From Lentisphaeria bacterium (lineage in GTDB: Bacteria; Verrucomicrobiota; Lentisphaeria; Victivallales; UBA1829), in NCBI GenBank assembly GCA_017456495.1, contig JAFTJI010000016.1:1-33496 (forward strand): DNA of 33,496 nt, written 5' to 3'. This document shows, piece after piece, positions 6,357 to 15,070 of the stretch; the first letter of the stretch is position 1; each line of letters starts with the position of its first letter. The notes beneath the pieces were generated by a model. The model did not search any database and was not told where the DNA came from. It saw nothing but the letters and a program-made list of their open reading frames with translations. A program made the translations under genes and the position numbers.

Positions 6357-8543
6357 TCATTTTAATTTTTTCAGTCTGATTGTACAATCCTGATTGCCGC
6401 GTTTTTTGCCTTCTTCATAATAGAATTTTGCTTTTTTGAGATCTTTCGGCACGATAGATCCTTCCATATAAATATCTCCAAGTGTCAGGCAAATCAACGG
6501 GGATCCATTTTTGAAAGCGGTATTGGCAGCGTTCCAGAACATATCTAAATTAACGCTGCATCCGTATCCGTTCATCCAGCATTTTGCCAGTTTTGCGAGA
6601 GCAGCATTGGAGTTGCTGTGATGGTATGCTTTCAGATACCAGGAGAATGCCAATCTCGGGTTATTCATGGCAGCTTCTGCGTCTCCCAGCATGATTTCTG
6701 CTTCGCCATCCTGACGTTTTGCAGCCATATCAAGGAACCGTAACGCTTCTGTCTTATTCTTATTCAGGAGGAGTTTGTACAGCTCCACCATAGCTCTTGC
6801 ATCGCCTTCCTTTGCCGCATCACGGAACAACTTTTCAGCCTTTACGGTATCTTTTGAGTATAATGCAGCAAGTCCGTATGTGTACAGCATGGAGAGCTCT
6901 CCGGACGCGATGCACAAATCAAACGTTTCGATGATTTCTTTCAGGGAATATTGTGAAATATATTCATTGCTGATCATCAGGTTTGCAGCTTTCCGGGCAC
7001 TTGGTGCATATTTGAGTTTTGCGCCTTTTCTGTACCATTCAATGGCGAGAGGTACATTTTTATAAGCCAGGATCCCGTTGTTATAAATATTTCCGAGGAC
7101 ATAACATGCATAAGCATTTCCTTTTTCCGCAGCCATTTTCAGCAAATTGAGCCCCATATTAACATTGGGATGTTTTTTGTCACTCAAGCATCCTACGACC
7201 CCGAGAACGAACAGGGCATTCCCATCACCGGCATCAGCCATTTTCCGCAAACGTTCGTAATTTTTCTCCACACAGGAATAGAACTGTCTACTTCCGAAAT
7301 CATTATTTTCGATCAACGCCAGTGCAAACCAGGCGACACCCAAAACAAAATCTCTGTCATCCCTGGATGTTATTTTGCTTAATGCCATTTCATTTCTGCA
7401 GAAGGTATTTCCGATGCTATACCCGAAGAGGTTCCAGTGATTCTGCTGTTTCAGGTTTTTCGTATCGCGATATACTAATGACAGATATGTTACTGCGTTA
7501 TATCTGGTTCGGGAGGAAAGTGTTGCGAGCGTGAGATATTTTGCGGCTTTATCAGGTTCCTTTTTACAAAGCATTTGACCTGCTTCGAACTGAGCTTTAT
7601 CATATCCTGCATCCGCAGCCCGGAGCATATAGTTGAGAGCTTCCGTTTCGGAACCGGCGGCTTTGAGGATCAGGGCATATTCATACATGCTGTACATGTT
7701 TCCATAGTTTGCTCCCAATTCAAAACAGCGGCGAGCAAAATCAGTTTTGCCATTCACAAGAGTTTCTTCTATTCCTGCAGCATAAAAACTGTCTCCGTCT
7801 GAAATCCTGGTATTCGGCAGCATACGGGACTGTTCTCTTAAAGATATGGCTTTTTTGATATCAACTTCTGTTCCCAATCCATTTTCATAGCACTGGACGA
7901 GCAGTCTCAGTGCAAAAAGATCATTCGGATCTTCTTTGATCAGGGAAAATGCTTCATCGTAACGTTTTTTTCCGATCAGGAACAGTGCATAATAATTCTC
8001 TGCATCTTTTGCTTTCAGCTCAACTGCCTTTTTGAAATACTCTTCAGATATTTTCTCATCATAGATTCCGCTATTCGGATCTGCATATACCCTGGCAAGG
8101 TTCAGGACAGCCAGGGGAAATTTCATATCTGCCGCTTTTTTATAGTAGTTGAAAGCGGTGCGCAGATCGATCCTTGTACCGTGACCATAATGTTTGCAAA
8201 CAGCGACACCGTTGATTCCCCGCGGGTTATTTTTCCGTGCAGCTCTTGAGAAATACCGATATGCTTTCTGATAATTGACACTGGTTCCAATGCCGTCATA
8301 ATAACATTTTCCGAGCCATGCTTCCGCTTCTGCATTTCCCTGTTCTGCATATTTCTGAAAAATTCTGAACGCGTTGACATTGCGACTATCCCCGACCATA
8401 CTTTTCGCCAGAGTCATTTCATGCTCACCGGCGGGTACAACTGTTTTGCCTGCGGCTTTATTCCCCTGGCTTGCGAATACTGCTGCTGTCAGGAAGAAAC
8501 TGGTGCAGATGGAACTGAACAAAATGTGGTTATATTTTTTCAT
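6357..8543 (-). CDS. Secreted Sel1-like repeat protein
   Basis: A 728-aa protein with a signal peptide (MKKYNHILFSSICTSFF onward, Ala-rich cleavage near residue 24) and about a dozen Sel1-like (TPR-type) repeats covering the rest. Examples are AEAWLGKCYYDGIGTSVNYQ near residue 72, ACYVLGNIYNNG, EIMLGDAEAAM, and CLTLGDIYMEGSIVPKDLKK close to the C-terminus. Such repeats form helical solenoids that hold protein complexes together; in bacteria they often act in the periplasm or at the cell surface. The start has a GGAG site about 8 nt upstream. The gene follows the Lon-domain protease with a 17-nt gap, so it is cotranscribed and may scaffold or present substrates to it. No catalytic motif is seen. 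Confidence 0.85.
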   Translation of the reverse strand: MKKYNHILFSSICTSFFLTAAVFASQGNKAAGKTVVPAGEHEMTLAKSMVGDSRNVNAFRIFQKYAEQGNAEAEAWLGKCYYDGIGTSVNYQKAYRYFSRAARKNNPRGINGVAVCKHYGHGTRIDLRTAFNYYKKAADMKFPLAVLNLARVYADPNSGIYDEKISEEYFKKAVELKAKDAENYYALFLIGKKRYDEAFSLIKEDPNDLFALRLLVQCYENGLGTEVDIKKAISLREQSRMLPNTRISDGDSFYAAGIEETLVNGKTDFARRCFELGANYGNMYSMYEYALILKAAGSETEALNYMLRAADAGYDKAQFEAGQMLCKKEPDKAAKYLTLATLSSRTRYNAVTYLSLVYRDTKNLKQQNHWNLFGYSIGNTFCRNEMALSKITSRDDRDFVLGVAWFALALIENNDFGSRQFYSCVEKNYERLRKMADAGDGNALFVLGVVGCLSDKKHPNVNMGLNLLKMAAEKGNAYACYVLGNIYNNGILAYKNVPLAIEWYRKGAKLKYAPSARKAANLMISNEYISQYSLKEIIETFDLCIASGELSMLYTYGLAALYSKDTVKAEKLFRDAAKEGDARAMVELYKLLLNKNKTEALRFLDMAAKRQDGEAEIMLGDAEAAMNNPRLAFSWYLKAYHHSNSNAALAKLAKCWMNGYGCSVNLDMFWNAANTAFKNGSPLICLTLGDIYMEGSIVPKDLKKAKFYYEEGKKRGNQDCTIRLKKLK

Positions 8544-8560
8544 TTACCTTCTCCGGGATA

Positions 8561-10642
8561 TTATTTGAAACTCATAAGTAACGCTTTTGAATAAAGAGCA
8601 GCTCTCCAGTAAGACATAAGAGCTGCATATTTATCTTCCCCTTTTCCGGATGTTGCGTCTCCGACTTCCAACTCATAAATTGCCCATACGCATGGAATAT
8701 TTGCTTTGATACATTCGCTGATGTTTCTGATTGCGGCATTTCTTGCGTTTCGAAGCAGGTACGGTGCGAAATCGTTTGTTCTATCCGGACCATATTCGAT
8801 CATCAATGCTGATGCTTCTACAAAACTCATTACCTGCAGTTTCAGAGATGTCTGCAAATGATAATCAGGATGAGCAAGCCGTTTCAAAAGCCTTTCAGAA
8901 AGTTTATGGTGTGCACTAGAAGCTAAATTATTCATTTGTACATAAGTGAAAAAGAGGGGACTCTTCTGGATATCCTTTAGAAAACTCTTTTTCCCGGAAG
9001 CGGTTGTCTGTTTGCCGGATATATGGTCAAGAACAAATGATTTTGCAGCAATGGCTGATGAGTAGAACAGCTGCTCTACTTCAATAGCGCGCTTATTTGC
9101 CTTTAAATTCGGAAATTCCCGAGCCAGAGTTGCCAGAAAGTCGTACATATCCTTACGGGAAAGGTTCTGAAGACACAGCAGGTACAGCAGCCTTTTTTCA
9201 AGATTATAGTATTCGTTCAGAGTTTCATAGTCCGCAGTATTGATTTGATTTTTATCCGGCAGACGTTTCTCAAGCATCAATCTGTATCCTGTCAAAACAG
9301 CCGGAAGATCAACCTGTGCAAACTGTGCAGTTATTTCCGTCAGATAAGACCGATATGGAAAATACCCGCTGTATCTTTCATCTTTGAAGTACTTTTTATA
9401 ATATGCATAGAGATCGTGATAATAGGAATCCTCTTTCTCTTTGTAGAGTTGTTCCCGATAAGCTCTTAAATCCAGCAATAATTTTCTGTAGTGATATTCT
9501 CTCAGGAACTTTCCATTTTTCCATGACAAGTCATAATTTTTTATAAAGTCATTCAGCAGTTTATCTGCTTGGTTCCATGCTTGCCATGCTTGCCAGGTAT
9601 GGATTATCTGTATTGTTGCCGGAAGAAGTTTTCCCTCTGTGTATAAGCTATAGGCAGGATATGGTGAAAGGTGATAGCCGGAAAGGATCTTTTCGTTGAT
9701 CAGATGTTTGTTTTTAGCAAACGCTGCTCTTGCTTTTTTATAATATTTTTCAAAAGTGTCTTTCAGGAATATTTCAGCGGTATCAGGAAAACGGCTGATT
9801 TCTCTGATATTGACATAGCTGTCTCCCGTATATGGAAGTCTGTGCAGCAGTGCGTATGCCTCCGCAATATTTTCCACCCGGTAAAGTTTAACTCCCAACA
9901 TATCAGCGAGAGACTGCAAATCAATTGCATTTCCCTTGGAATCATTATCGAAACGTTCAAATGCCGGAATGAAAATTCTCTTTTTCCCTGCGTAAGCTGC
10001 TGCACGCATTTTAGCACCGATTCCGCCCACAGCTCCGATTGTTCCATCAGGTAAAATCGTTCCCGTCATTGCAAAATCATCCGGAAGCGGACGACCGTCA
10101 AGTGCCGAAAGAATCGTCAGACAGGTTACTCCGCCGGCACTGGGTCCATCAACCAAGCCGGAGAATTCAACAACAATCGTTGTACCGTGCAAGGTGTCAT
10201 TCCGCTGCATTGCTACTGTAACAGCTGCAAGCCATACACTGCTGTGGATCGTTCGTCCGCTCCCATTCGGAGTGTCGTCTGCAATCATGATCCGTAACGG
10301 CTTTTTCTCTTTCGTCCGGATGAACTTTAATGGGAGATAAGAGATATTTCCGTCATCTGTACCACTGAAGACCGTTAAGCATGGCATCATATATTCCATC
10401 TGATCCGGTTTCCTGCTTTCCGGTTTTTCCGCAGGCTTTACATTTTTCTGAGGGATAGACTGTACATGTACTCTCTTTGGTATTTCCGTTTTGGATGGTG
10501 TATCCGGGGCAGCCGGAACTTCTGGAATTTTCGGAATTTTGGGAATTTCAGGAACTTTTATTGTGGGACCCGCCTTCATATAAGAAAAGGAACTCCACGG
10601 TAAAGCAATTCCTGCCAGCAACAGAATTTTGAATAGTTTCAT
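8561..10642 (-). CDS. Exported protein with Lon-type (S16) protease domain
   Basis: A 693-aa protein starting MKLFKILLLAGIALPW, an export signal, then a Pro-rich linker with PEIPKIPKIPEVP (31-43). Residues about 110-270 are a Lon-type proteolytic domain: DGPSAGG puts the catalytic Ser at 168, and MTGTILPDGTIGAVGGIGAK (192-211) ends with the catalytic Lys211. There is no AAA+ ATPase domain. The C-terminal 420 residues are helical, charged and rich in Tyr and Lys, with no family I recognise. The frame is open to 10753, but the ATG at 10642 has an ideal GGAAGAG site and opens the signal peptide. It is the first gene of an operon with the Sel1 protein. The protease would work outside the cytoplasm, without ATP-driven unfolding (inference). 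Confidence 0.85.
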   Translation of the reverse strand: MKLFKILLLAGIALPWSSFSYMKAGPTIKVPEIPKIPKIPEVPAAPDTPSKTEIPKRVHVQSIPQKNVKPAEKPESRKPDQMEYMMPCLTVFSGTDDGNISYLPLKFIRTKEKKPLRIMIADDTPNGSGRTIHSSVWLAAVTVAMQRNDTLHGTTIVVEFSGLVDGPSAGGVTCLTILSALDGRPLPDDFAMTGTILPDGTIGAVGGIGAKMRAAAYAGKKRIFIPAFERFDNDSKGNAIDLQSLADMLGVKLYRVENIAEAYALLHRLPYTGDSYVNIREISRFPDTAEIFLKDTFEKYYKKARAAFAKNKHLINEKILSGYHLSPYPAYSLYTEGKLLPATIQIIHTWQAWQAWNQADKLLNDFIKNYDLSWKNGKFLREYHYRKLLLDLRAYREQLYKEKEDSYYHDLYAYYKKYFKDERYSGYFPYRSYLTEITAQFAQVDLPAVLTGYRLMLEKRLPDKNQINTADYETLNEYYNLEKRLLYLLCLQNLSRKDMYDFLATLAREFPNLKANKRAIEVEQLFYSSAIAAKSFVLDHISGKQTTASGKKSFLKDIQKSPLFFTYVQMNNLASSAHHKLSERLLKRLAHPDYHLQTSLKLQVMSFVEASALMIEYGPDRTNDFAPYLLRNARNAAIRNISECIKANIPCVWAIYELEVGDATSGKGEDKYAALMSYWRAALYSKALLMSFK

Positions 10643-10782
10643 GTCTCTTCCTTGTTTTATATATTTTTTTTTATCTTTTTGTCTGATGGAATCCGGATAA
10701 AAATATCTCCGCATAAAGGACCCCGCAGAAAATATATCAATACTGAATTCCATAATATTTATAATACGTTCACTTCCCGCTT

Positions 10783-10810
10783 AATATATATCATCAAGAA
10801 TAAAATACAA
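10783..10810 (-). promoter_or_regulatory. Candidate promoter of the Lon-domain/Sel1 operon
   Basis: On the minus strand, TTGTAT (10805-10810) and TATATT (10783-10788) are 16 bp apart. It lies about 140 nt upstream of the start codon. The region between is AT-rich and shows no other gene. Confidence 0.45.
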
Positions 10811-10858
10811 ATTTTTTTTTCATAGTTTTCTGTATTTTCTGACGGTTATTCATGATAC

Positions 10859-10897
10859 AAAAAAAGCTGTTGCAAATCCTATTTACAACAGCTTTTC
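10859..10897 (-). terminator. Intrinsic terminator after the BI-1 gene
   Basis: On the minus strand AAAAGCTGTTG pairs with CAACAGCTTTT around a 13-nt loop and is followed by a run of seven T. It lies 20 nt after the BI-1 stop codon and ends the glnS-MBL-BI-1 transcript. The structure is nearly symmetric, so it could also slow transcription on the other strand. Confidence 0.85.
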
Positions 10898-10916
10898 TCT
10901 GGATAAAATTCCGGGC

Positions 10917-11621
10917 TCAGTTTTTTCTTCCACCGAAAATACGGAGCAGGTAGAGCATAAGGTTGACAAAGTCAAGATAAAGGGAGAGAGCACCGATAAT
11001 CGCCACTTTCCGCTTAACTTCAAATCCTTCCCCTTCTGTTTCATAGCAAAGCCGTTTGATCGTCTGTACATCATAAGCCGTCAAACCTGTGAAGATCAAC
11101 ACTCCGGCATAGGTACAAACCCAGTAGAGTGCGGAACTCCGGATGAACATATTGACAAGAGACGCAATGATCAGACCGATCAGAGCCATCAGCATGATCG
11201 AACCGAATTTTGAAAGGTCGATTTTTGTAACCGTTCCAATCACTGCCATCACTGCAAATGTTCCGGCTGTAACAAAGAATGTTAACGCAATGGATTCCAT
11301 TGTGTAAGCAAGGAATATAAATCCGAGAGTGATTCCGTTCAATGCAGAATATGCAACAAAAAGTGCAGTTGCCAATGCTGCGGACATCTTGTTGATCATG
11401 GAACTGATCACCATAACAAGTACGACTTCTGCGATGATAAGAACCCAATAAGTTCCGCCGGTCAGAAGACTTTTCGTCAAGTTCGGTGTTGTTCCGACAA
11501 GATAAGCGCAAATTCCGCTGATTGCCAACGCAAACGTCATCCAGCCGTAAACGCCTGCCATGACTGATGTTACAGATACTTCAGATCTGTTGCGGTCAAA
11601 TGATAATCCTTCTCTGTACAT
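10917..11621 (-). CDS. BI-1/YccA family membrane protein
   Basis: A 234-aa integral membrane protein of the Bax inhibitor-1 family. About seven hydrophobic helices follow a short N-terminal tail (MYREGLSFDRNRSEVSV). Typical family text is visible as VYGWMTFALAISG near 24-36, YSALNGITLGFIF in the middle, YAGVLIFTGLTAYDVQTIK at about 176-194, and GALSLYLDFVNLMLYLLRIF near the C-terminus with the conserved Asp residues of the proposed pH/Ca2+ sensor. The bacterial role is poorly known; YbhL, YccA and BsYetJ are relatives, the last studied as a Ca2+ leak channel. AAGGAG sits 8 nt before the start. It lies 13 nt after the MBL gene, and is the last gene of the operon. Confidence 0.92.
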   Translation of the reverse strand: MYREGLSFDRNRSEVSVTSVMAGVYGWMTFALAISGICAYLVGTTPNLTKSLLTGGTYWVLIIAEVVLVMVISSMINKMSAALATALFVAYSALNGITLGFIFLAYTMESIALTFFVTAGTFAVMAVIGTVTKIDLSKFGSIMLMALIGLIIASLVNMFIRSSALYWVCTYAGVLIFTGLTAYDVQTIKRLCYETEGEGFEVKRKVAIIGALSLYLDFVNLMLYLLRIFGGRKN

Positions 11622-11634
11622 GATAATTCTCCTT

Positions 11635-12264
11635 TCATCTTAAAAATTGATTGAACTGTTTTTCTATTTGAATCGTCGATTCTTCACCGTGACCGGGAAA
11701 TACTCTTGTCTCATCGGGCAGGGGGAAGAGATTGCACCGGATGGAACCGATCAGATCCTCATGCTCGCCGGAACCGGGCAGGTCTGTTCTGCCGACGGAT
11801 CCCGCAAAAAGAGTGTCTCCTGTGAAGACACCGTTCAATTCCGGGAAATAATAACAAACACCGCCAAAGGTATGTCCCGGCGTTTCAATGACTTTGAAAT
11901 CGCCGTTTTCCGGCGGCGGCCATGCTGTTTCCGGAAGATCTTTGGCAGCCGGCATGATGGGAAGCAGCGCATTGGCGGGACTGAGATAAAGCGGTTTGTC
12001 GTCGGGGTGAAGGTAGACTTTACCGAAATTCAGCACCTTATTCAGTTCGCCCAGCGCGGAAATATGATCCACGTGGGCGTGAGTCAGCATGACTTGACAG
12101 CTGCTCGCCTGAAAACGTTCCACCTGCTTCAGGATCTTGTCAGGACTCCCGCCCGGGTCGATGATGTAGAGAACTCCATTCTGTTTCGGATAAACCAGAT
12201 AGCAGTTCACATCCAGCAATCCTACTGGAAACGATAAAATTTCAGGTGCGTTCCGATATGTCAT
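11635..12264 (-). CDS. MBL-fold metallo-hydrolase, glyoxalase II-like
   Basis: A 209-aa cytoplasmic protein of the metallo-beta-lactamase superfamily, short glyoxalase II-like branch. The two-metal site is complete: THAHVDH (61-67, His62, His64, Asp66, His67), TPGHTFGG with His131, FTGDTLFAGSVGRTDLPG with Asp150, and FPGHGEES with His192. The GRTDLPG text is usual in hydroxyacylglutathione hydrolase-like proteins without the C-terminal glutathione domain. The true substrate is therefore uncertain (a thioester is likely). GGAGAT precedes the ATG. It sits between glnS (15-nt gap) and the BI-1 gene (13-nt gap). Confidence 0.88.
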   Translation of the reverse strand: MTYRNAPEILSFPVGLLDVNCYLVYPKQNGVLYIIDPGGSPDKILKQVERFQASSCQVMLTHAHVDHISALGELNKVLNFGKVYLHPDDKPLYLSPANALLPIMPAAKDLPETAWPPPENGDFKVIETPGHTFGGVCYYFPELNGVFTGDTLFAGSVGRTDLPGSGEHEDLIGSIRCNLFPLPDETRVFPGHGEESTIQIEKQFNQFLR

Positions 12265-12279
12265 ACCAAAATCTCCGGA

Positions 12280-13968
12280 TCAGTTTTTTGCTGCGATCTT
12301 CTGCCAGGAATCTTTCAGCTGTACTGTACGGTTAAAGACAGGTTTTCCTGCAGAATGTTCCTTTGAATCCGCGCAGAAATAACCGGTTCTTTCAAACTGA
12401 ACCTTTGTGCCGGGTTCAACTGCTGCAAGGGCAGGTTCGGTGTAACAGGTGACTGTCTTCAGTGATTCCGGGTTCAGGTAATTGCGGTAATCTTCGCCTT
12501 CGGGGATCGCTCCCACATCTTCCACCAGAAACAGACGGTCATAGAGTCTTGCTTCAGCGGCAACAGCTTTCTCCGCAGAGACCCAGTGAATGGTTCCTTT
12601 GACCTTGCGTCCGTCGGGAGCATTTCCGCCTTTGGTTGCGGGATCATAGGTGCAGTGAACAGCGATCACATTGCCGTCAGCATCCTTTTCCACAGAGGTG
12701 CAGGTGATGAAGTACGCGTAACGCAGGCGGACTTCTTTTCCGGGGGCGAGACGGTGGAACTTGTTGACAGGCACTTCCATGAAATCGCTCTTTTCGATCC
12801 AGAGTTCCCTGGTGAAGGGAACCTGACGGGTTCCGGCTTCGGGATCTTCCGGGTTGTTGATGGCATCCATGTACTCGACCTGTCCTTCCGGATAGTTGTC
12901 GATGATCACCTTGAGGGGATCCATGACTGCCATGAAGCGGGCTGCGCGTTTGTTCAAATCTTCGCGGATGCAGTATTCCAGCAGAGCAATATCACTCATA
13001 CCGTCAAACTTTGTGACACCGATCCTGTCGCAGAAATCACGGATCGCTTCGGGGGTGACACCGCGGCGGCGCAGACCGGAAACGGTAGGCATACGGGGGT
13101 CATCCCAGCCGGAAACACGGTTTTCTTTGACCAGTTCCAGCAGTTTGCGTTTGCTCATGACGGTGTAGTTCAGGTTGAGCCGTGCAAATTCGATCTGCTG
13201 CGGATGGCAGGGCATATCCAGCGCATCGAGGAACCAGTCGTAAAGAGGACGGTGGATCTCAAATTCCAGTGTACAGATGGAGTGGGTGATGCCTTCCACA
13301 GAGTCTTCCAGACAGTGTGCGAAGTCATAAAGGGGATAGATGCACCACTTGTCGCCGGTTCTGTGATGGGATGCGTGACGGATGCGGTAGATAGCAGGGT
13401 CGCGCATGTGCATATTGGGGGATGCCATGTCGATCTTTGCGCGGAGAACATAAGCACCGTCTTCAAATTCGCCGGCTTTCATGCGGCGGAAGAGATCAAG
13501 GCTTTCTTCCACGGGACGGTTCCTGTTTGGGGATTCCTTTCCGGGTTCGGTGAGATTTCCCTTGTAAGCCTTGAATTCCTCTTCGGTGAGGTTGCAGACG
13601 TAAGCCTTATCTCTGCGGATGAGTTCTTCGGCACATTCATACATCTTATCAAAGTAATCGGAAGCGAAGAACATTTTGTCTTTCCAGTCTGCACCCAGCC
13701 ACTTGACGTCTTCCATAATAGATTCGACGTATTCAGTATCTTCCTTTGTGGGGTTGGTGTCATCGAAACGGAGATGGAACGTTCCGTTGTAACGCTGAGC
13801 GGTTCCATAGTTCAGACAAATGGACTTTGCGTGTCCGATATGCAGATAGCCGTTCGGTTCGGGAGGAAAGCGGGTGACGACTTTTCCGCCGTTTTTACCG
13901 ACTGCCAGGTCGGCATCAATGATTTCTGTGATAAAGTTTGATTTCTTTACTTCTTCCGGAGTTTCCAT
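12280..13968 (-). CDS. glnS: Glutaminyl-tRNA synthetase
   Basis: Class I aminoacyl-tRNA synthetase that charges tRNA-Gln with glutamine. The 562-aa length matches the E. coli enzyme. The signature [16 protein letters not shown] holds the HIGH motif (43-46). The second motif, MSKRK, is at 271-275, and the GlnRS-specific text [11 protein letters not shown] (67-77) and [14 protein letters not shown] is intact. The C-terminal beta-barrel anticodon domain is present to the end ([14 protein letters not shown] near 527-540). GGAG precedes the ATG. Its cognate tRNA-Gln lies directly upstream on the same strand, and each has its own promoter. Presence of GlnRS suggests direct charging rather than sole use of the GatCAB route. 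Confidence 0.97.
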   Translation of the reverse strand: METPEEVKKSNFITEIIDADLAVGKNGGKVVTRFPPEPNGYLHIGHAKSICLNYGTAQRYNGTFHLRFDDTNPTKEDTEYVESIMEDVKWLGADWKDKMFFASDYFDKMYECAEELIRRDKAYVCNLTEEEFKAYKGNLTEPGKESPNRNRPVEESLDLFRRMKAGEFEDGAYVLRAKIDMASPNMHMRDPAIYRIRHASHHRTGDKWCIYPLYDFAHCLEDSVEGITHSICTLEFEIHRPLYDWFLDALDMPCHPQQIEFARLNLNYTVMSKRKLLELVKENRVSGWDDPRMPTVSGLRRRGVTPEAIRDFCDRIGVTKFDGMSDIALLEYCIREDLNKRAARFMAVMDPLKVIIDNYPEGQVEYMDAINNPEDPEAGTRQVPFTRELWIEKSDFMEVPVNKFHRLAPGKEVRLRYAYFITCTSVEKDADGNVIAVHCTYDPATKGGNAPDGRKVKGTIHWVSAEKAVAAEARLYDRLFLVEDVGAIPEGEDYRNYLNPESLKTVTCYTEPALAAVEPGTKVQFERTGYFCADSKEHSAGKPVFNRTVQLKDSWQKIAAKN

Positions 13969-14019
13969 GATTCTGTTTCTCCAATGTTATATTCAGGTTT
14001 TATTTTTCATTTAACCAGT

Positions 14020-14048
14020 AATATACAGCATAAAATTTCATTTTTCAA
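14020..14048 (-). promoter_or_regulatory. glnS promoter
   Basis: On the minus strand TTGAAA (14043-14048) and TATATT (14020-14025) are 17 bp apart, about 50 nt upstream of glnS. The text around the -10, TGCTGTATATTAC, is identical to that before tRNA-Gln. Confidence 0.65.
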
Positions 14049-14137
14049 TGAAAAAAGCGTGAAAAAACAGAGAAATACAGAGAAAAAATAATGTTGGAGA
14101 TCAGAAAATGCGCTTTTGAGGAGATCTTGAAGAAAAA

Positions 14138-14211
14138 TGGTAACCCCGTCGGGATTCGAACCCAAACTAACTGGACCAAAACCAGTTGTGCTACCATTAC
14201 ACAACGGGGTT
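14138..14211 (-). tRNA. tRNA-Gln, anticodon TTG
   Basis: A complete 74-nt cloverleaf on the minus strand. The acceptor stem AACCCCG pairs with CGGGGTT, the discriminator is A, and CCA is encoded (14138-14140). The D arm is GTGT/GCAC with loop AATGGTA. The anticodon stem ACTGG/CCAGT encloses TTTTGGT, giving anticodon UUG, which reads CAA and by wobble CAG. The T arm is TTGGG/CCCGA with loop TTCGAAT. It lies 169 nt upstream of glnS on the same strand. Confidence 0.96.
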
Positions 14212-14227
14212 ACTCAAGATATTTCGT

Positions 14228-14255
14228 AATATACAGCAATGTCTGCAATTTACAA
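14228..14255 (-). promoter_or_regulatory. tRNA-Gln promoter
   Basis: On the minus strand TTGTAA (14250-14255) and TATATT (14228-14233) are 16 bp apart. The -10 lies 17 nt upstream of the mature 5' end. The 13-nt core around it is the same as at the glnS promoter. Confidence 0.6.
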
Positions 14256-14310
14256 ATCAAAAAAGCTGATTTTTTCAAATAATCTTTCGGGGAAAGGTTC
14301 AGAAAAAATG

Positions 14311-14488
14311 AAAACAGCAGTTGTTGAACCGGAAAGGCACTGATAAATACAAGCCGGAATAGAATTTCTTCCGGAAAACAGAATCGCCATTTTCAGAAAA
14401 CTGCTGTTTTATAGTAAATTGAAGGGGGAATGACCGGAACTTCTTCCGTTATGCAGACAGGAGCAGAACGTTTTAACAGAACCGGTCA
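14311..14488 (+). promoter_or_regulatory. Structured upstream region of the Cys-rich lipoprotein gene
   Basis: AAAACAGCAGTT (14311-14322) pairs perfectly with AACTGCTGTTTT (14399-14410). Inside it CCGGAA (14354-14359) pairs with TTCCGG (14369-14374). Next, TGACCGG (14431-14437) pairs with CCGGTCA (14482-14488). A possible -10, TATAGT (14410-14415), sits between the two structures with no good -35. It may be a structured leader, a small RNA or an operator; the sequence does not say which. Confidence 0.4.
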
Positions 14489-14505
14489 GAAGGAAAAGGT
14501 GTTTT

Positions 14506-14910
14506 ATGAAAAACATGATTCTTACAGCAATGCTGCTGGCGTTGGCGATCCTGTTCACCGGATGCGATAAAGCCAGTGCTCAGAATGCAAAAAAAACAAC
14601 TCCTGAAGCAAACATGACTCAAACTCCGGACCCTCATGCAGTTCTTATCATTGACGAAGTCGCATATGTCGATGGCTGCAAAGGATGCGAATGTGTGGAA
14701 GAAGATGTTTGCGTTTGTGAAGCAAAAGCAGACTGCGATTGCTGCCGTAAAAATCTGAAAAAAGTGCCCGCTCAGATGCAGCAGAAATGCAAAGATATGA
14801 AAAAGGCACATGCAAAGACTGTCGCAGATTGCAAAGACTGCAAAAAAGGCGGAGGCGACACCGCTTGCAACGATGACAAAAAAGACGGAAGCGATTCCGC
14901 CAAAAAGTAA
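14506..14910 (+). CDS. Cysteine-rich lipoprotein of unknown function
   Basis: A 134-aa predicted lipoprotein: the signal peptide MKNMILTAMLLALAILFTGC ends in a lipobox with Cys20. The mature part is small, charged and rich in Cys, with twelve further cysteines at 58, 61, 63, 69, 71, 77, 79, 80, 95, 109, 112 and 121, including CKGCEC, CVCE and CDCC clusters. The tail is rich in Lys, Asp and Gly. AGGAAAAGG precedes the ATG. A terminator follows, so the gene is probably single. I do not recognise a family. Metal binding or disulfide cross-linking at the cell envelope is plausible from composition alone. The TonB-type or protease motifs one might look for are absent. Confidence 0.75.
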   Translation: MKNMILTAMLLALAILFTGCDKASAQNAKKTTPEANMTQTPDPHAVLIIDEVAYVDGCKGCECVEEDVCVCEAKADCDCCRKNLKKVPAQMQQKCKDMKKAHAKTVADCKDCKKGGGDTACNDDKKDGSDSAKK

Positions 14911-14929
14911 AAGCCATCGGCAAACCTGT

Positions 14930-14989
14930 CCCCGGTACGGCTCCTGTCATATCACCGTTGATGATATCCCGCACCGGGGTATTTTTTTT
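14930..14989 (+). terminator. Intrinsic terminator after the Cys-rich lipoprotein gene
   Basis: CCCCGGT (14930-14936) pairs with ACCGGGG (14973-14979), the loop contains a second small stem (ATATCA with TGATAT), and eight T follow from 14982. Confidence 0.8.
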
Positions 14990-15005
14990 ATATTTTAAAA
15001 AACTT

Positions 15006-15032
15006 TTGCTTGTATATTCTTCAGAATATGCT
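15006..15032 (+). promoter_or_regulatory. Candidate thiD promoter
   Basis: TTGCTT (15006-15011) and TATGCT (15027-15032) are 15 bp apart; shifting the -35 to TTTTGC (15004-15009) gives 17 bp. A TATATT at 15013-15018 lies between and is an alternative -10. I see no TPP riboswitch between here and the start codon. Confidence 0.35.
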
Positions 15033-15070
15033 ATTTTACCGGGTAGTCAGAAAAGAGAACAGGAGAAAAG

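Noticed and set aside
6026..6379. Possible 117-aa hydrophobic protein
   Set aside because: TTG start without ribosome site; the frame crosses the MITE ends and enters the opposite Sel1 gene.
12586..13941. 451-aa open frame antisense to glnS
   Set aside because: It mirrors the intact glnS gene, lacks a ribosome site and shows no family features.
14007..14204. 65-aa frame overlapping tRNA-Gln
   Set aside because: It translates the tRNA itself and the glnS promoter.
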